The notes under the pieces were generated by a model. It saw nothing but the letters and a program-made list of their open reading frames with translations. It was not told the DNA's origin and searched no databases. A program made the position numbers and the translations under genes. A DNA stretch of 64,000 nt. It comes from Bradyrhizobium sp. CCBAU 51627 (GTDB taxonomy: Bacteria; Pseudomonadota; Alphaproteobacteria; Rhizobiales; Xanthobacteraceae). Of this stretch, positions 39,947-50,187 are shown piece after piece. Numbering within the stretch: the stretch's first letter is position 1; the number at the start of each line of letters is the position of its first letter. The stretch lies in NCBI RefSeq assembly GCF_028128765.1, contig NZ_LBJG01000002.1, forward strand, positions 124,623 through 188,622, given 5' to 3'.

Positions 39947-42569
39947 TCACGATCCTCTTGGGGACAATAATCACCTTGCGGACGGGCTTGCCGTCCAGGG
40001 CCAGTTTTACAGCATCGAGGGCCAAAGCGGCAGCCTCGATTTCCGGATTCTGGGCCGCTGTTGCAACCGTGACCTCACCCCGCTTTTTGCCGTTGACCTG
40101 GACCACCAGGGTCACGCTGTCTTCAACCAGCAAATCGCGTTCGATTTGCGGCCAATCGGCCTCTGAAGCCAGTCCGGGCTGGCCCAGAACCTGCCAGCAC
40201 TCCTCGGCCAGATGCGGCATCATCGGGGAGAACAGCTGGACCAGGATCTGGCTGGCCTCCCGGATCGCCCAGGCCAAATCCGGAGCGAGATCCGCCGCCG
40301 ACTGGCCGAGGCGCTGGAGCACCTCCGAAAACGTGTTGGTGAACTCGCGGATATGGGCGAGGCAGACGTTGAAGTGGAGCCGCTCGATGCCCGATGTGAC
40401 CTTGTCGAGCGCGCCATGGGCGGCCTTGCGCAAGGCGGTCGCGTCGTCACCGAACGAGGCCGGCCGAGCTGCCGGGGCAGCCTTGCCGAGGTCCGCGGCA
40501 TCGCTCACCAACCGCCATAGCCGCTGCACGAAGCGCGAGGCGCCTTGCACGCGCTCGTCGCTCCAGATCACGTCACGGTCGGGCGGGGAGTCCGACAGCA
40601 TGAACCAGCGGGCGACGTCGGCGCCATAGGTCGCGATAATGTCGTCGGGGTCGACCGTGTTCTTCTTCGACTTCGACATCTTCTCGATCGGGCCGATCGT
40701 GACGTCCTCGCCGGTGCTGAGCAAGGTCGCGCGGCGGCCATTGCCGCCGACCTCGATCTTCACCTCGGCCGGCTGCACCCAGTTGCCGTCGGCCTTCTGA
40801 TAGGTCTCGTGCACCACCATGCCCTGCGTGAACATGCCCGCGAACGGCTCGTCCAGCGCGATGTGTCCGGTCGCCTTCATGGCGCGAGTGAAGAAGCGGC
40901 TGTAGAGCAGATGCAGGATCGCGTGCTCGACGCCGCCGATATACTGGTCGACCGGCAGCATCCGGTTCGCAATGGCGGGCGTCGTCGGTGCGGTCGCGTT
41001 CCAGGGGTCGGTGAAGCGCGCGAAGTACCAGGACGAATCCACGAAGGTGTCCATGGTGTCGGTTTCGCGCTGAGCCTTGCCGCCGCATTTGGGGCAGGTG
41101 ACGTGCTTCCAGGTCGGGTGATGGTCGAGCGCATTGCCCGGCCTGTCGAAGCTCACGTCTTCCGGCAGGACCACCGGCAACTGGTCATCCGGCACCGGTA
41201 CCACGTCGCACGTCGGACAGTGGATGACGGGAATCGGGCAGCCCCAATAGCGCTGGCGCGAAATGCCCCAGTCGCGCAGGCGGAAATTGACCTGACGCTC
41301 GCCGACCGGCGCATTGCCGCGTATCTCGCTTTCCAGGCGCTTTGCGACTTCCTCCTTGGCCTCGTCGATCGTCATGCCGTCGAGGAAGCGGGAATTGATC
41401 ATGCGGCCGTCACCGTCATAGGCAGTGTCGGTGATGACGAAGGATTTTGGATCCTGGCCCTCGGGGCACACCACCGGCGTATTGCCGAGGCCGTACTTAT
41501 TGACGAAGTCGAGGTCGCGCTGGTCATGCGCGGGGCAGCCGAAGATCGCGCCCGTGCCGTATTCCATCAGCACGAAATTGGCGACATAGACCGGCAGCTT
41601 CCAGTTCGGGTCGAACGGATGAACAGCCTTGATGCCGGTATCAAAGCCCTGCTTCTCGGCGGTGTCGATGATCGACTGCGCGGTGCCGATCTTCTTGATG
41701 TCGGCGATGAACTCCGCAAGCTTCGGATTCTTCGCGGCTGCGGCCTGCGCCAGCGGATGATCCGCCGAGATCGCCATGAACTTCGCGCCGAACAGCGTGT
41801 CGGGGCGCGTCGTAAAGATCTTTAGCTCGGCCTCGCCGGCGGGCGTCGTCGCTTGATCCAGCGCGAAGCGGATCAAGAGCCCCTCGGAGCGGCCGATCCA
41901 ATTGCGCTGCATCAGCCGCACCTTGTCGGGCCAGCGGTCGAGCCCATCGAGTGCCGACAGCAATTCCTGCGAGTACTTCGTGATCTTGAAGACCCACTGG
42001 CTCATCTCGCGCTGTTCGACGACAGCACCGGAGCGCCAGCCGCGGCCGTCGATCACCTGCTCGTTGGCGAGCACGGTCATGTCGACCGGATCCCAATTGA
42101 GCTTGCGCTTCTCACGCTCGGCGAGGCCCGCGGCGAGCATGTCCAAAAACATCTTCTGCTGATGCTTGTAGTAGCTGGGGTCGCAGGTCGCGAATTCGCG
42201 GCTCCAGTCCAGCGACAGCCCGATCGAGCGGAGCTGTTTCTTCATCGCGGCGATGTTGTCGTAGGTCCAGGCCTTCGGCGCGACCTTGCGCTCGATAGCG
42301 GCGTTCTCGGCCGGCAGTCCAAAGGCGTCCCAGCCCATCGGGTGCAGCACGTTGAAGCCCTTGGCGCGCATGAAGCGAGCCAGCACGTCGCCGAGCGTGT
42401 AATTGCGGACATGGCCGATATGGATGCGCCCGGAGGGGTAGGGGAACATCTCCAGCACATAATATTTCGGCCGCGAATCGTCGTTCTTCGAGACGAAGAT
42501 CGCCTGTTCGTCCCATATGCGCTGCCAGCGCGGTTCGGCGTCGCGGGCGTTGTAGCGTTCGGAGGTCAT
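39933..42569 (-). CDS. leuS: leucyl-tRNA synthetase
   Basis: LeuS charges tRNA-Leu with leucine and edits mischarged products. The 878-residue class I enzyme has the HIGH-type motif [15 protein letters not shown] near residue 47. A zinc-type insert (CPICHCPTCD-like, [19 protein letters not shown]) follows, with the CP1 editing domain in the middle. The KMSKS motif is [16 protein letters not shown] near residue 635, followed by the anticodon-binding domain. The ATG at 42569 fits the family start. The length is normal. Confidence 0.98.
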   Translation of the reverse strand: MTSERYNARDAEPRWQRIWDEQAIFVSKNDDSRPKYYVLEMFPYPSGRIHIGHVRNYTLGDVLARFMRAKGFNVLHPMGWDAFGLPAENAAIERKVAPKAWTYDNIAAMKKQLRSIGLSLDWSREFATCDPSYYKHQQKMFLDMLAAGLAEREKRKLNWDPVDMTVLANEQVIDGRGWRSGAVVEQREMSQWVFKITKYSQELLSALDGLDRWPDKVRLMQRNWIGRSEGLLIRFALDQATTPAGEAELKIFTTRPDTLFGAKFMAISADHPLAQAAAAKNPKLAEFIADIKKIGTAQSIIDTAEKQGFDTGIKAVHPFDPNWKLPVYVANFVLMEYGTGAIFGCPAHDQRDLDFVNKYGLGNTPVVCPEGQDPKSFVITDTAYDGDGRMINSRFLDGMTIDEAKEEVAKRLESEIRGNAPVGERQVNFRLRDWGISRQRYWGCPIPVIHCPTCDVVPVPDDQLPVVLPEDVSFDRPGNALDHHPTWKHVTCPKCGGKAQRETDTMDTFVDSSWYFARFTDPWNATAPTTPAIANRMLPVDQYIGGVEHAILHLLYSRFFTRAMKATGHIALDEPFAGMFTQGMVVHETYQKADGNWVQPAEVKIEVGGNGRRATLLSTGEDVTIGPIEKMSKSKKNTVDPDDIIATYGADVARWFMLSDSPPDRDVIWSDERVQGASRFVQRLWRLVSDAADLGKAAPAARPASFGDDATALRKAAHGALDKVTSGIERLHFNVCLAHIREFTNTFSEVLQRLGQSAADLAPDLAWAIREASQILVQLFSPMMPHLAEECWQVLGQPGLASEADWPQIERDLLVEDSVTLVVQVNGKKRGEVTVATAAQNPEIEAAALALDAVKLALDGKPVRKVIIVPKRIVNVVG

Positions 42570-42765
42570 GGAATCGTTGCGTTTTCGTGGTTTCGGCGGC
42601 CTGAAGAGGCCGGACTAGGCCATAGAAGTCCTCGGGGGGTCAATGGGTTGCCGCCGGAACTGGTGGCCCGCAATGCTGCTCCGCAAAAGTACGGATGAGG
42701 GCATTGGGATCGGATTAAGGGGTCGGTGCGAGTTTGGCCGCCAATAAGGTACCCCGCGTCAGGCA

Positions 42766-43812
42766 ATGGCCTCAAATTTCGACGATCCCGACTATGACTA
42801 TGCCGCCTCCATCGCCGGCCGGGCGGTGCGGAGCATGGCCGAGCAGCGGATTCCGCCGACGCCGACCAATTTCGCCATCTGGTTCCAGTATTACGCCGGC
42901 GGCCATGACGACCTGCGCAACGCCATCGATCTCCTGATCGACCACAACCGTCCCTTCGACAGCCGAACCAATCAGGAGCTGTTCGAGACCTATATCGCGC
43001 CCCATGTGAGCGCGGCCGTCGTCGATACGTCCGAGCGGCTGCATGCTCTCATGGGCGCGGCGAAGGAGTTTCTGGCGACCGCGATCGCCGACAACCGCTC
43101 CCAGATGCAGGTGATCAGCCAGGTTGCCGATCAGGGCCGGGCGGGCGTCGACCCGAAGGCGCTGGTCGCCCGGCTCATGAACGAGCTGGCGCGGGCCGCA
43201 ACGAGAACGACGCGACTCGAGGCAGGCTTTGCGGAAAAGACCCGCGAGCTCGATGTCATCAGAGATTCGCTCTCCAAGTCCGAGGAGCGCGCCCGGACCG
43301 ACACATTGACGGGACTCGCCAACCGGCGCGCGCTGGATGAGTTCCTGCGCAAGGCGCAGACGGCGGCGGATTGGGGCGAGCCGCTGAGCGTCCTCCTGCT
43401 CGACATCGACCACTTCAAGACCTTCAACGACAATTTCGGCCACGGTGTCGGCGACCAGGTATTGCGTTTGATGGCAAACGTGTTGCGCGAAAAGGTTCGC
43501 GTGCAGGATCTGCCGGCCCGCTACGGCGGCGAGGAGCTGATCGCAGTGCTGCCCGATGCCGATCTTGCAGCGTGCACTGAGATCGCCGAGCGCATCAGGC
43601 GCGCGATCGCGGAGTGCACCATCACGCGCCGTTCGACCGGCGAGGTGTTGCCGAACATCACGGTTTCAATCGGCGTGGCACAGTATCGGATTGGCGAGGC
43701 GATCGCCGATTTGATCGAGCGCTGCGATCGCGCGCTCTATCTCGCCAAGGGCGGCGGCCGCAATCGCGTCGTGACCGAGAACGAACTCGACCACGCCGTT
43801 GCTGCAGGTTGA
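42766..43812 (+). CDS. diguanylate cyclase with N-terminal helical domain
   Basis: A 348-residue soluble enzyme predicted to make cyclic di-GMP. The N-terminal half (to about residue 170) is helical with no transmembrane segment or recognisable sensor. The C-terminal GGDEF domain has the variant active-site motif GGEEL at 254-258, the metal-binding DIDHFKTFND and an inhibitory RxxD site RVQD at 245-248. Product feedback inhibition is therefore expected. It is convergent with a second GGDEF gene 34 bp away. The input signal is unknown. Confidence 0.92.
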   Translation: MASNFDDPDYDYAASIAGRAVRSMAEQRIPPTPTNFAIWFQYYAGGHDDLRNAIDLLIDHNRPFDSRTNQELFETYIAPHVSAAVVDTSERLHALMGAAKEFLATAIADNRSQMQVISQVADQGRAGVDPKALVARLMNELARAATRTTRLEAGFAEKTRELDVIRDSLSKSEERARTDTLTGLANRRALDEFLRKAQTAADWGEPLSVLLLDIDHFKTFNDNFGHGVGDQVLRLMANVLREKVRVQDLPARYGGEELIAVLPDADLAACTEIAERIRRAIAECTITRRSTGEVLPNITVSIGVAQYRIGEAIADLIERCDRALYLAKGGGRNRVVTENELDHAVAAG

Positions 43813-43846
43813 CAGCGCACAGCGAGATCAGGACAGCAGTCGTGCT

Positions 43847-45544
43847 TTAACCTGCCATCGCGATCCTGGCAGCGCCGTCCTCGATCGCCTGCACGCCATG
43901 CTCGACGACATTGTTGCGGCCGCGATGCTTGGCGGCGTAGAGCGCCGCGTCGGCAGCTTCGATCAGATCGCCCGGACGCAAGGCTTCGTTCGGTCGCGCC
44001 GCCGCGACGCCGATCGACACCGTGACGACCATGTGAGCCGAAGTGATGTGAGGCAGGCAGAGTTTCAGCACGGCCGCGCGCACCTGCTCGCCGATCTCGA
44101 CGGCGCGATTGACGTCGCTATTCGGGACCAGCAGGCAGAATTCTTCGCCACCATAGCGGGCTGCAAAGCCCATTGTATCGGCGGCGATACCGGACAGCGA
44201 TTCGCCGAGCCGGGTCAGGCAGGAATCGCCTTCGAGATGGCCGTAGGTGTCGTTGAACAGCTTGAAATGGTCGACGTCGATCATCAGAAGCGCGAGCTCG
44301 CTGCCATATTGTTGCGCGCGCATCCATTCGAAGTCGAGCCGGCTCTGGAAGCCGCGGCGGTTGGCAAGCCCCGACAGCATGTCGATCGAGGCCATTACCG
44401 TCAGCCGGTCGTTGGTCGCGATCAGCTCGCGCTCGCGCTGGCTGAGCTGGGCCGCCATGGCGTTGAAGGCGCGCGCCAGCGGCACGAATTCGGCCGGCAG
44501 CCGGTTGCGCGCCGCGCGGGCCGACAGATCGCCCTCGCCGAGACGCTTGGCCATGTCGGCGAGCATTTCGATTGGCTTGATCACGAGCTTCTCGGCGGCG
44601 ATCAGCGCGCCGAGCAGCACGAACATGACGACAAAGGCGAGCTGGAGATAGGCGGTGCGGATGTCGCGGTTCACCGCCGCGGAAACCTTGTCTTCGTCGA
44701 TGCTGGTGATCAGGCGGGAATTGGTGCCCGCGATGCGGATGAAGCTGACGGCGCGACGTGATCCGTCAGCGGCGAGAAAGGACAGGGAGCCTTCGTCCTG
44801 GTTCGAGCGCAGGGCCATGTCGGCGATCGCCGACATCAGCGGCATATTGTCGAGGGGACGACCGACCGCGCTGTGCTGGTCGGCGGGCGCGGCCAGCACG
44901 GTGCCGGCGCTGTCGACCAGCACCGCCGTAATACCGGCGCGGTCGCCCAGATTGTTCATCACCTTCGACATCCAGTCGAGGTTGACTGTTGCCAGCACCA
45001 CGGCGTCAGTGACGCCGCTGAACGCTGAGACCGGATAGACCGCCATGACGGTCGGCGATTGCACCGGTCGCGACAGGATGAAGTCGGACAGCACGAATCG
45101 CCCGGTCTCCTGCGCCTGCTGGAAATAAGGCCGATCGGAAAGGTCGAGGCCGACATACATGTTGTTGGTGGCGCACTGGATGCGGCCATCCTGACCGGCG
45201 ATCAGGAGCGTGCGGATCCAGGGAAGGTTCGTCGGCAGGCTCGCGCGCAGCACATCGCAGCTCTTGCTGACGCCACCGGCCGAGGCGCGAATGAAGGCTT
45301 CCGATTTCAGGATGGTCTCGACCGACGATATCAACTCGCGCTGCGCATCGGCGCTGTGTCTTGCGACGGTGGTGAATTCGGCGGTGGCCTGTGCGATCTG
45401 CTTGGTGCGGGTGTCTTCGAGCGAGCGGATGCGCTCGAGCATCAGCGGGGTGACCAGAATCACCGCGAGCAACGCAAGCCGGGCCCTGATACCGAGGACC
45501 TGCTTGAGTTTTGCTCGTTTGCGGTTGAAACTGACGTTTGCCAT
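43847..45544 (-). CDS. membrane-bound diguanylate cyclase with extracellular sensor and HAMP domain
   Basis: A 565-residue protein with a transmembrane helix near residues 23-42 and a second one near 290. A periplasmic Cache-like sensor lies between them (GQDGRIQCATNN, YVGLDLSDRPYFQQA). The order continues HAMP (KPIEMLADMAKRLGEGDLSAR), then GGDEF with canonical GGEEF at 465-469. The RxxD inhibitory site five residues upstream is missing. I chose the ATG at 45544 (MANVSF) over one eight codons earlier. Dual-Cache sensors often bind small ligands; the ligand here is unknown. Confidence 0.92.
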   Translation of the reverse strand: MANVSFNRKRAKLKQVLGIRARLALLAVILVTPLMLERIRSLEDTRTKQIAQATAEFTTVARHSADAQRELISSVETILKSEAFIRASAGGVSKSCDVLRASLPTNLPWIRTLLIAGQDGRIQCATNNMYVGLDLSDRPYFQQAQETGRFVLSDFILSRPVQSPTVMAVYPVSAFSGVTDAVVLATVNLDWMSKVMNNLGDRAGITAVLVDSAGTVLAAPADQHSAVGRPLDNMPLMSAIADMALRSNQDEGSLSFLAADGSRRAVSFIRIAGTNSRLITSIDEDKVSAAVNRDIRTAYLQLAFVVMFVLLGALIAAEKLVIKPIEMLADMAKRLGEGDLSARAARNRLPAEFVPLARAFNAMAAQLSQRERELIATNDRLTVMASIDMLSGLANRRGFQSRLDFEWMRAQQYGSELALLMIDVDHFKLFNDTYGHLEGDSCLTRLGESLSGIAADTMGFAARYGGEEFCLLVPNSDVNRAVEIGEQVRAAVLKLCLPHITSAHMVVTVSIGVAAARPNEALRPGDLIEAADAALYAAKHRGRNNVVEHGVQAIEDGAARIAMAG

Positions 45545-45652
45545 TTTCGTTACCCACCCCGCGGGCAAGGTAAAGCGAAGGGTTCAAAAACTCTTTCTTG
45601 AACTTGGTAAAATTGGAACTACCTCCGGTACTCGCATAGCCCGACCCACATC

Positions 45653-46342
45653 ATGACAGACAACAATGCCGCGCCGGTAACCGGCGATTCACCAAGCGCG
45701 CTTGCCGCGGTCGAAGCGGAGATTGCACGTGCCTGCAAGGATGCGCGGCGCGATCGCGCCTCCGTGACGTTGATCGCGGTGTCCAAGACGTTCGCTGCGG
45801 ATGCAATTATCCCGGTTATCGGCGCCGGGCAGCGCGTATTCGGCGAGAATCGGGTGCAGGAGGCCAAAAGCAAGTGGCCGGCGTTAACAGCCGATTACCC
45901 TGACATCGCGCTACATCTGATCGGGCCGCTGCAATCCAACAAGGCGAAAGAGGCGGTCGCGCTGTTCGATGCCATCCATTCGGTAGACCGCCCGAGCATT
46001 TGCCAGGCGTTAGCCAAAGAAATCAAATCCCAGAACAAGCATCCGCAGCTCTTCGTCCAGATCAACACCGGCGAGGAGCCGCAGAAGGCCGGCGTCGCGC
46101 CCGGTGAGGCCGATGCCTTCCTCGCGAGCTGCCGCGACACCTATGGCCTGACGATATCGGGCCTGATGTGCATTCCGCCGGTGGACGAGCCGCCCGCCGC
46201 GCATTTCGCGCTGACCGCCAAGATCGCCGCGCGAAACGGATTGCAGAATCTCTCGATGGGCATGAGCGCGGATTATGCGACCGCCATCATGTTGGGCGCC
46301 ACCCATGTGCGCGTGGGAAGCGCGATCTTCGGACACAGGTGA
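45653..46342 (+). CDS. YggS-family pyridoxal-phosphate homeostasis protein
   Basis: A 229-residue alanine-racemase-fold protein that binds pyridoxal 5'-phosphate without known catalysis and helps balance B6 vitamers and amino acids. The PLP lysine lies in LIAVSKTFAAD. The family blocks FGENRVQEAKSKW, HLIGPLQSNKAKEAVALFD, INTGEEPQKAGV, LMCIPP and SMGMSADYATAI follow in order. It stands alone; the upstream gene runs the other way and a palindromic repeat follows. A start at the ATG 45653 gives the usual length. Confidence 0.95.
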   Translation: MTDNNAAPVTGDSPSALAAVEAEIARACKDARRDRASVTLIAVSKTFAADAIIPVIGAGQRVFGENRVQEAKSKWPALTADYPDIALHLIGPLQSNKAKEAVALFDAIHSVDRPSICQALAKEIKSQNKHPQLFVQINTGEEPQKAGVAPGEADAFLASCRDTYGLTISGLMCIPPVDEPPAAHFALTAKIAARNGLQNLSMGMSADYATAIMLGATHVRVGSAIFGHR

Positions 46343-46385
46343 GAGCCGTCGGCGAAGGCCGAGATCCAGAAAGGGCCTGCGAATT

Positions 46386-46456
46386 CGTCATTGTGAGCGC
46401 AGCGAAGCTATCCAGAGTCCCTCCGCGGAAAGATTCTGGATTGCTTCGCAATGACG
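46386..46456. repeat. palindromic repeat related to the copy at 38133
   Basis: A 71-bp inverted repeat with arms CGTCATTG/CAATGACG and an inner pair TATCCAGAGTC/GATTCTGGATT. It is a shorter relative of the 38133-38219 element and lies between convergent genes. Confidence 0.8.
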
Positions 46457-46466
46457 GCGGACGCGC

Positions 46467-47252
46467 CTACGCGAACCTCACCGACACCTTCCCCAACACG
46501 CCAAAGTCCGCCGCGAAATGATCGCCGGCCTGGATCGGCAGCGGCGGATGACAGGTGCCCGTCGTCACCACCTCCCCTGCCAGCAAGGTGATGCCCAACC
46601 CGCGCAGCTCATTGGCAAGCCAGGTCAGTGCCATCAGGGGATCGCCGAGCACGTTCTTGCCGTGACCGACATAGCGCTCGCCGCGCAGCGTGATCTGCGG
46701 GCGTTCCTCGATGAGATCCATCGTGCGCCAGTTGGCTGATGTTGCCGCTCCAAGCACGAACAGATGGGCGCAGGCGTTGTCGGCGATCAGCTGAGCCTCG
46801 CCCGCGCCGGCGAAATCGGCGAAGCGCGAATCCGGGATCTCGATGGCGGGATGCAAGGTGTCGACGGCCGCAAGTACCTCGTCGACGCCATAAGGCGTCG
46901 GTCGCGGCGCAAGGTCGCGCCCCATGCGGAAGCAGAATTCGGGTTCGGCGACGCGCATTGCATTGCCCTTCATCGACGCGATGCCGCCGCCGGCGATCAC
47001 TGTGTCGCTCATGATGCGACCGGCCAGCGGTCCCGAGACATTGATGTGTTTCTGGCCGGCCTCGCTCGTCGCCGCGATCTTCCAGCCAAACAGCTTTCCA
47101 AACGACTGCTCTTCGAGCATGGCCTGCACGGCGTAACCATCGGCGCGGCTCTGCGGCCGCAGCCGCGCCTCCAGCGCATCGAGCTTGCGGCCGTCGCGCC
47201 AATGTTGAACGAGGACCTGCGAAGCAGCTTTGGTCTGATCCTTGTCGAGCAT
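46467..47252 (-). CDS. 2-keto-4-pentenoate hydratase-like enzyme
   Basis: A 261-residue member of the fumarylacetoacetate-hydrolase superfamily, nearest the MhpD/2-oxopent-4-enoate hydratase and 4-oxalocrotonate decarboxylase group. Features include GWKIAATSEAGQ, AEPEFCFRMGRDL (metal-binding glutamates) and LHPAIEIPDSRF. Such enzymes act in meta-cleavage of aromatic compounds, but no other genes of such a pathway are adjacent, so the true substrate is unclear. The ATG at 47252 lies 6 bp after the L,D-transpeptidase-like gene, and the two may be co-transcribed. Confidence 0.85.
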   Translation of the reverse strand: MLDKDQTKAASQVLVQHWRDGRKLDALEARLRPQSRADGYAVQAMLEEQSFGKLFGWKIAATSEAGQKHINVSGPLAGRIMSDTVIAGGGIASMKGNAMRVAEPEFCFRMGRDLAPRPTPYGVDEVLAAVDTLHPAIEIPDSRFADFAGAGEAQLIADNACAHLFVLGAATSANWRTMDLIEERPQITLRGERYVGHGKNVLGDPLMALTWLANELRGLGITLLAGEVVTTGTCHPPLPIQAGDHFAADFGVLGKVSVRFA

Positions 47253-47258
47253 CTGTCT

Positions 47259-47828
47259 TCATCCGATGATGATTCTTGTTCTTGGTCCTATCCGCCGCAG
47301 CAATTGCAGCATCGCCGCCTTGGTCATGGAGACGCAGCCCGCGGTCGGACCGAAATTGTCGCGCGCCAGATGCAGGAAGACGGCGCTACCGCGGCCGGCG
47401 ATGCGCGGCCTGGTGTTGTGGTCGATCTCGATGATGAAGTCATAGAGATGGTCGGCGCGCTTGAGCCGGTCGCCGCCCTCGCCCTGCCCGCGCCGAATCC
47501 ACGTGTTGTAGTGACGATCGCCGGGGTCCTCGCACCATGCGTCCGTCTCGCCTATGGTCCGCGCCGGAAGAAAGGTCTGGGGCCGGCTATGCCGGTCGCC
47601 CCGCCACCACAATTGCCTGGGACGAAAGCAGCCTCTCGGGGTACCGCCGTCGCCCTCGCGCTTGTTGGCCAGAATGCCGCCGCGCCCGAGCGCGACGGGA
47701 ATCGTCAGGTGGCCTGCCGTCAGCCAGCCCCGGCGCGGATTGCCGGCCGCAGCCTTAACGTGGATCGCGGACAGCGGTCCCGGACCTCGATTCCCGCCAT
47801 AAGTAACTGACACAGCTTTATTTTTCAT
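47259..47828 (-). CDS. L,D-transpeptidase (YkuD-like) family protein
   Basis: A 189-residue protein with the active-site arrangement FLHLARDNFGPTAGCVSM: a His, then Thr-Ala-Gly-Cys-Val near the C-terminus, as in the L,D-transpeptidase catalytic domain (H-x14-S/T-x-G-C). Earlier residues include LTAGHLTIPVALGRGG and EGDGGTPRGCF, both typical. No signal peptide is evident, which is odd for a periplasmic cross-linking enzyme; the family has members of uncertain location. The start is uncertain: ATG at 47828 or 47852. It may be linked to the hydratase gene downstream. Confidence 0.82.
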   Translation of the reverse strand: MKNKAVSVTYGGNRGPGPLSAIHVKAAAGNPRRGWLTAGHLTIPVALGRGGILANKREGDGGTPRGCFRPRQLWWRGDRHSRPQTFLPARTIGETDAWCEDPGDRHYNTWIRRGQGEGGDRLKRADHLYDFIIEIDHNTRPRIAGRGSAVFLHLARDNFGPTAGCVSMTKAAMLQLLRRIGPRTRIIIG

Positions 47829-48029
47829 GTGAATGCGCGATGTCGAATTCATTACAGGACATTCATCAATGCGCCCTGCTATTCTGGGTTAGAGTAATTC
47901 CGGCTTGTGAATCGGTAACAGCCCACTACTTCAACACGAACAACAATAAAAACAGCGACCCCTAAACTTCCCATCACGGCTGGGTGCGGCATGCCTGCGC
48001 GCCCGTCGACCCCAAAAGGATGATCCCCC

Positions 48030-48716
48030 ATGGCCAATGCCCGCAAGATCCTGATCGTGGATGACGATACCGATCTGCGCGATACGTTGGTGGAGCAATT
48101 ATCGCTGCACGAAGAATTTGAAGCCTCCGCTGTCGATACTGGCGCCAAGGGTGCGAGCGCCGCAAAGGCCAATGCCCCCGATCTGGTGCTGATGGATGTC
48201 GGCCTTCCCGACACCGATGGCCGCGAGGTGGTCCGCTCCTTGCGCAAAGGCGGCTTCAAGGCGCCGATCATCATGCTGACGGGCCACGACACCGACTCCG
48301 ACACGATTCTGGGCCTGGAATCCGGGGCCAACGACTATGTCGCAAAGCCGTTCCGCTTTGCCGTGCTGCTGGCCCGCATCCGCGCCCAGCTCCGCCAGCA
48401 CGAGGCCAGCGAGGACGCGGTGTTCTCGGTCGGCCCCTACTCCTTCCGTCCGGGCTCCAAGATGCTGACCGCGGCCAATGCCCGCAAGGTGCGCCTCACC
48501 GAGAAGGAAACGGCGATCCTGCGTTTCCTCTACCGGGCCGGCCAGATGCCGGTGTCGCGCGAGACCCTGCTCCAGGAGGTCTGGGGTTATAATTCCGGCG
48601 TCACCACCCACACGCTGGAAACCCACATCTACCGCCTTCGCCAGAAGATCGAGAAGGATGCCGCCAACCCGGAAATCCTGGTGACGGAAGCCGGTGGCTA
48701 CAAGCTGGTGCCGTGA
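48030..48716 (+). CDS. OmpR-family response regulator (CenR-like)
   Basis: A 228-residue two-component regulator. The receiver domain has the acidic pocket DDD at 11-13, phospho-acceptor Asp56 in LVLMDVGLP and the conserved Lys in YVAKPFR. A winged-helix DNA-binding domain follows from about residue 135 (LTEKETAILRFLYRAG, THTLETHIYRLRQKIE), ending EAGGYKLVP. The overall sequence resembles alphaproteobacterial CenR, an envelope regulator, but I cannot prove orthology. No histidine kinase is adjacent; the gene is followed 60 bp later by a cyclic-nucleotide-binding protein. Confidence 0.9.
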   Translation: MANARKILIVDDDTDLRDTLVEQLSLHEEFEASAVDTGAKGASAAKANAPDLVLMDVGLPDTDGREVVRSLRKGGFKAPIIMLTGHDTDSDTILGLESGANDYVAKPFRFAVLLARIRAQLRQHEASEDAVFSVGPYSFRPGSKMLTAANARKVRLTEKETAILRFLYRAGQMPVSRETLLQEVWGYNSGVTTHTLETHIYRLRQKIEKDAANPEILVTEAGGYKLVP

Positions 48717-48776
48717 TACGTTCCAGGAACGCGCGATTCGTCGTAAATTGGCGCGTTCCTCGAGCCTCGGACCGGA

Positions 48777-49220
48777 ATGTCAATCGACGATGACGTAGCG
48801 CTGCTTGAGCGTGTCCCGACACTGCGCCTGTTGGGAGACGCCTCGTTGCGCATGCTCGCGATCGGCTCCGAGCAGCGGGACTTCGTTCGCGGCGATATCC
48901 TGTTCAATCTCGGTGACGATGCCGACGCCGGCTTCGTGGTCCAGCGCGGCGCCTTTCGCGTCGATGACGGCGCCGGCGCCGAGATGATCGCGGGTCCCGG
49001 CACGCTGATTGGCGAGCTCGCGCTGGTCGTGCCGATGAAGCGGCCGTCGAGCGCGGTCGCGCTGGAGCATTCCTCCGTCATCCGCGTCGCGCGCAGCCTG
49101 TTTCAGCGCGTGCTCGAAAGCGATCCTGCCGCCGCGGTCCGCCTGCGCGACGAATTCGCAGTCCGCTCCAGCCAGATCGCCAGCGATATCCTGATGGCCG
49201 GCGCGAAGCTGAATACCTGA
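48777..49220 (+). CDS. cyclic nucleotide-binding (Crp-like cNMP) domain protein
   Basis: A 147-residue stand-alone cNMP-binding domain. The beta-roll shows FVRGDILFNLGDDADAGFVVQRGAFRV, then GPGTLIGELALV (the phosphate-binding cassette region) and SSAVALEHSSVIRVARSLF. It has no DNA-binding domain, unlike Crp. The usual Arg of the cAMP-binding cassette is not clearly present (PMKRPSSAVAL), so the ligand is uncertain. It probably shares transcription with the OmpR-type regulator 60 bp upstream. Confidence 0.85.
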   Translation: MSIDDDVALLERVPTLRLLGDASLRMLAIGSEQRDFVRGDILFNLGDDADAGFVVQRGAFRVDDGAGAEMIAGPGTLIGELALVVPMKRPSSAVALEHSSVIRVARSLFQRVLESDPAAAVRLRDEFAVRSSQIASDILMAGAKLNT

Positions 49221-49226
49221 ATTGCA

Positions 49227-49346
49227 GTCGCCCTGGCGAAAGCCGGACCCATTACCCCGAATGTTCGTGGCTTGGCGCGGACACCGACACATCGCGTGTA
49301 ACGACAAAAGCTGGTGGTCATGGGCGCTGGCCTTCGCCAGGGCGAC
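49227..49346. repeat. palindromic repeat before xthA
   Basis: Arms GTCGCCCTGGCGAAAGCC (49227-49244) and the near-complement GGCCTTCGCCAGGGCGAC (49329-49346) enclose 84 bp. It fills the gap between two convergent genes. Confidence 0.8.
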
Positions 49347-49347
49347 G

Positions 49348-50163
49348 TCAGATGTCCAGCGTCACCGTGACGGGCACGTGATCCGAGGGCCGCTCCCAAC
49401 TGCGGGCATCGCGCAGGATCCTGAAATCCTGCACGGCATCCTTCAGCGCGCGCGAGACCCAGATGTGGTCGAGCCTGCGGCCGCGGTCGCCGACGGTCCA
49501 GTCGGCGGAGCGGTAGCTCCACCAGGTGTAGACCTTTTCCGACATCGGAATGCGGTCGCGCGCGACGTCGACCCATTCGCCGGCTTCGAGCGCCGCCTTC
49601 AGCTTCTCGGTTTCCACAGGCGTGTGCGAGACGACTTTCAGCAGCTGCTTGTGCGACCACACATCGTTCTCGTGCGGCGCGACGTTGAGATCGCCGACCA
49701 GAATGTGACGGTCCTCACCGCGCGGATGCAGCGGCTCGCAGGCCTTCATCTCATCGAGGAAGCGCAGCTTGTGGTCGAACTTTTCGTTCAGTGCGGGATC
49801 GGGAATGTCGCCGCCGGCAGGCACGTAGAAATTATGCAGCACCAGCGGCCTTGCGATGTTCGCCTTCGCGCCGAACGACACCGAGATGTGGCGCGAATCC
49901 ACCTTGTCGCAGAAGGTGCGGATGTCGGTGGACTCGAACGGAATCTTCGAAACGACGGCGACGCCGTGATAGCCCTTCTGCCCGTTCAGCGCGACGTGCT
50001 CGTAGCCGAGCCGCCTGAAGCGCTTCAGCGGAAAGGCATCATCGATGCACTTGGTTTCCTGGAGGCACAGCACGTCCGGCCGCGCGTTCTTGAGAAACTT
50101 CGCGACCAGGTCGATGCGCAGCCGCACCGAATTGATGTTCCAGGTTGTGAGGGAAAGACGCAT
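49348..50163 (-). CDS. xthA: exodeoxyribonuclease III
   Basis: XthA is the AP endonuclease and 3'-phosphatase of base-excision repair. The 271-residue protein contains the metal-binding TTWNINSVR and LCLQETKC (catalytic Glu), the GDLNVAPHENDVW loop (catalytic Asp and Asn) and the C-terminal RLDHIWVS and SDHVPVTVTL (catalytic His). The ATG at 50163 (MRLSLTTWNINS) is the family start. The gene is convergent with its left neighbour. Confidence 0.97.
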   Translation of the reverse strand: MRLSLTTWNINSVRLRIDLVAKFLKNARPDVLCLQETKCIDDAFPLKRFRRLGYEHVALNGQKGYHGVAVVSKIPFESTDIRTFCDKVDSRHISVSFGAKANIARPLVLHNFYVPAGGDIPDPALNEKFDHKLRFLDEMKACEPLHPRGEDRHILVGDLNVAPHENDVWSHKQLLKVVSHTPVETEKLKAALEAGEWVDVARDRIPMSEKVYTWWSYRSADWTVGDRGRRLDHIWVSRALKDAVQDFRILRDARSWERPSDHVPVTVTLDI

Positions 50164-50187
50164 GGGAACGATCTAACAAACTCCCTC

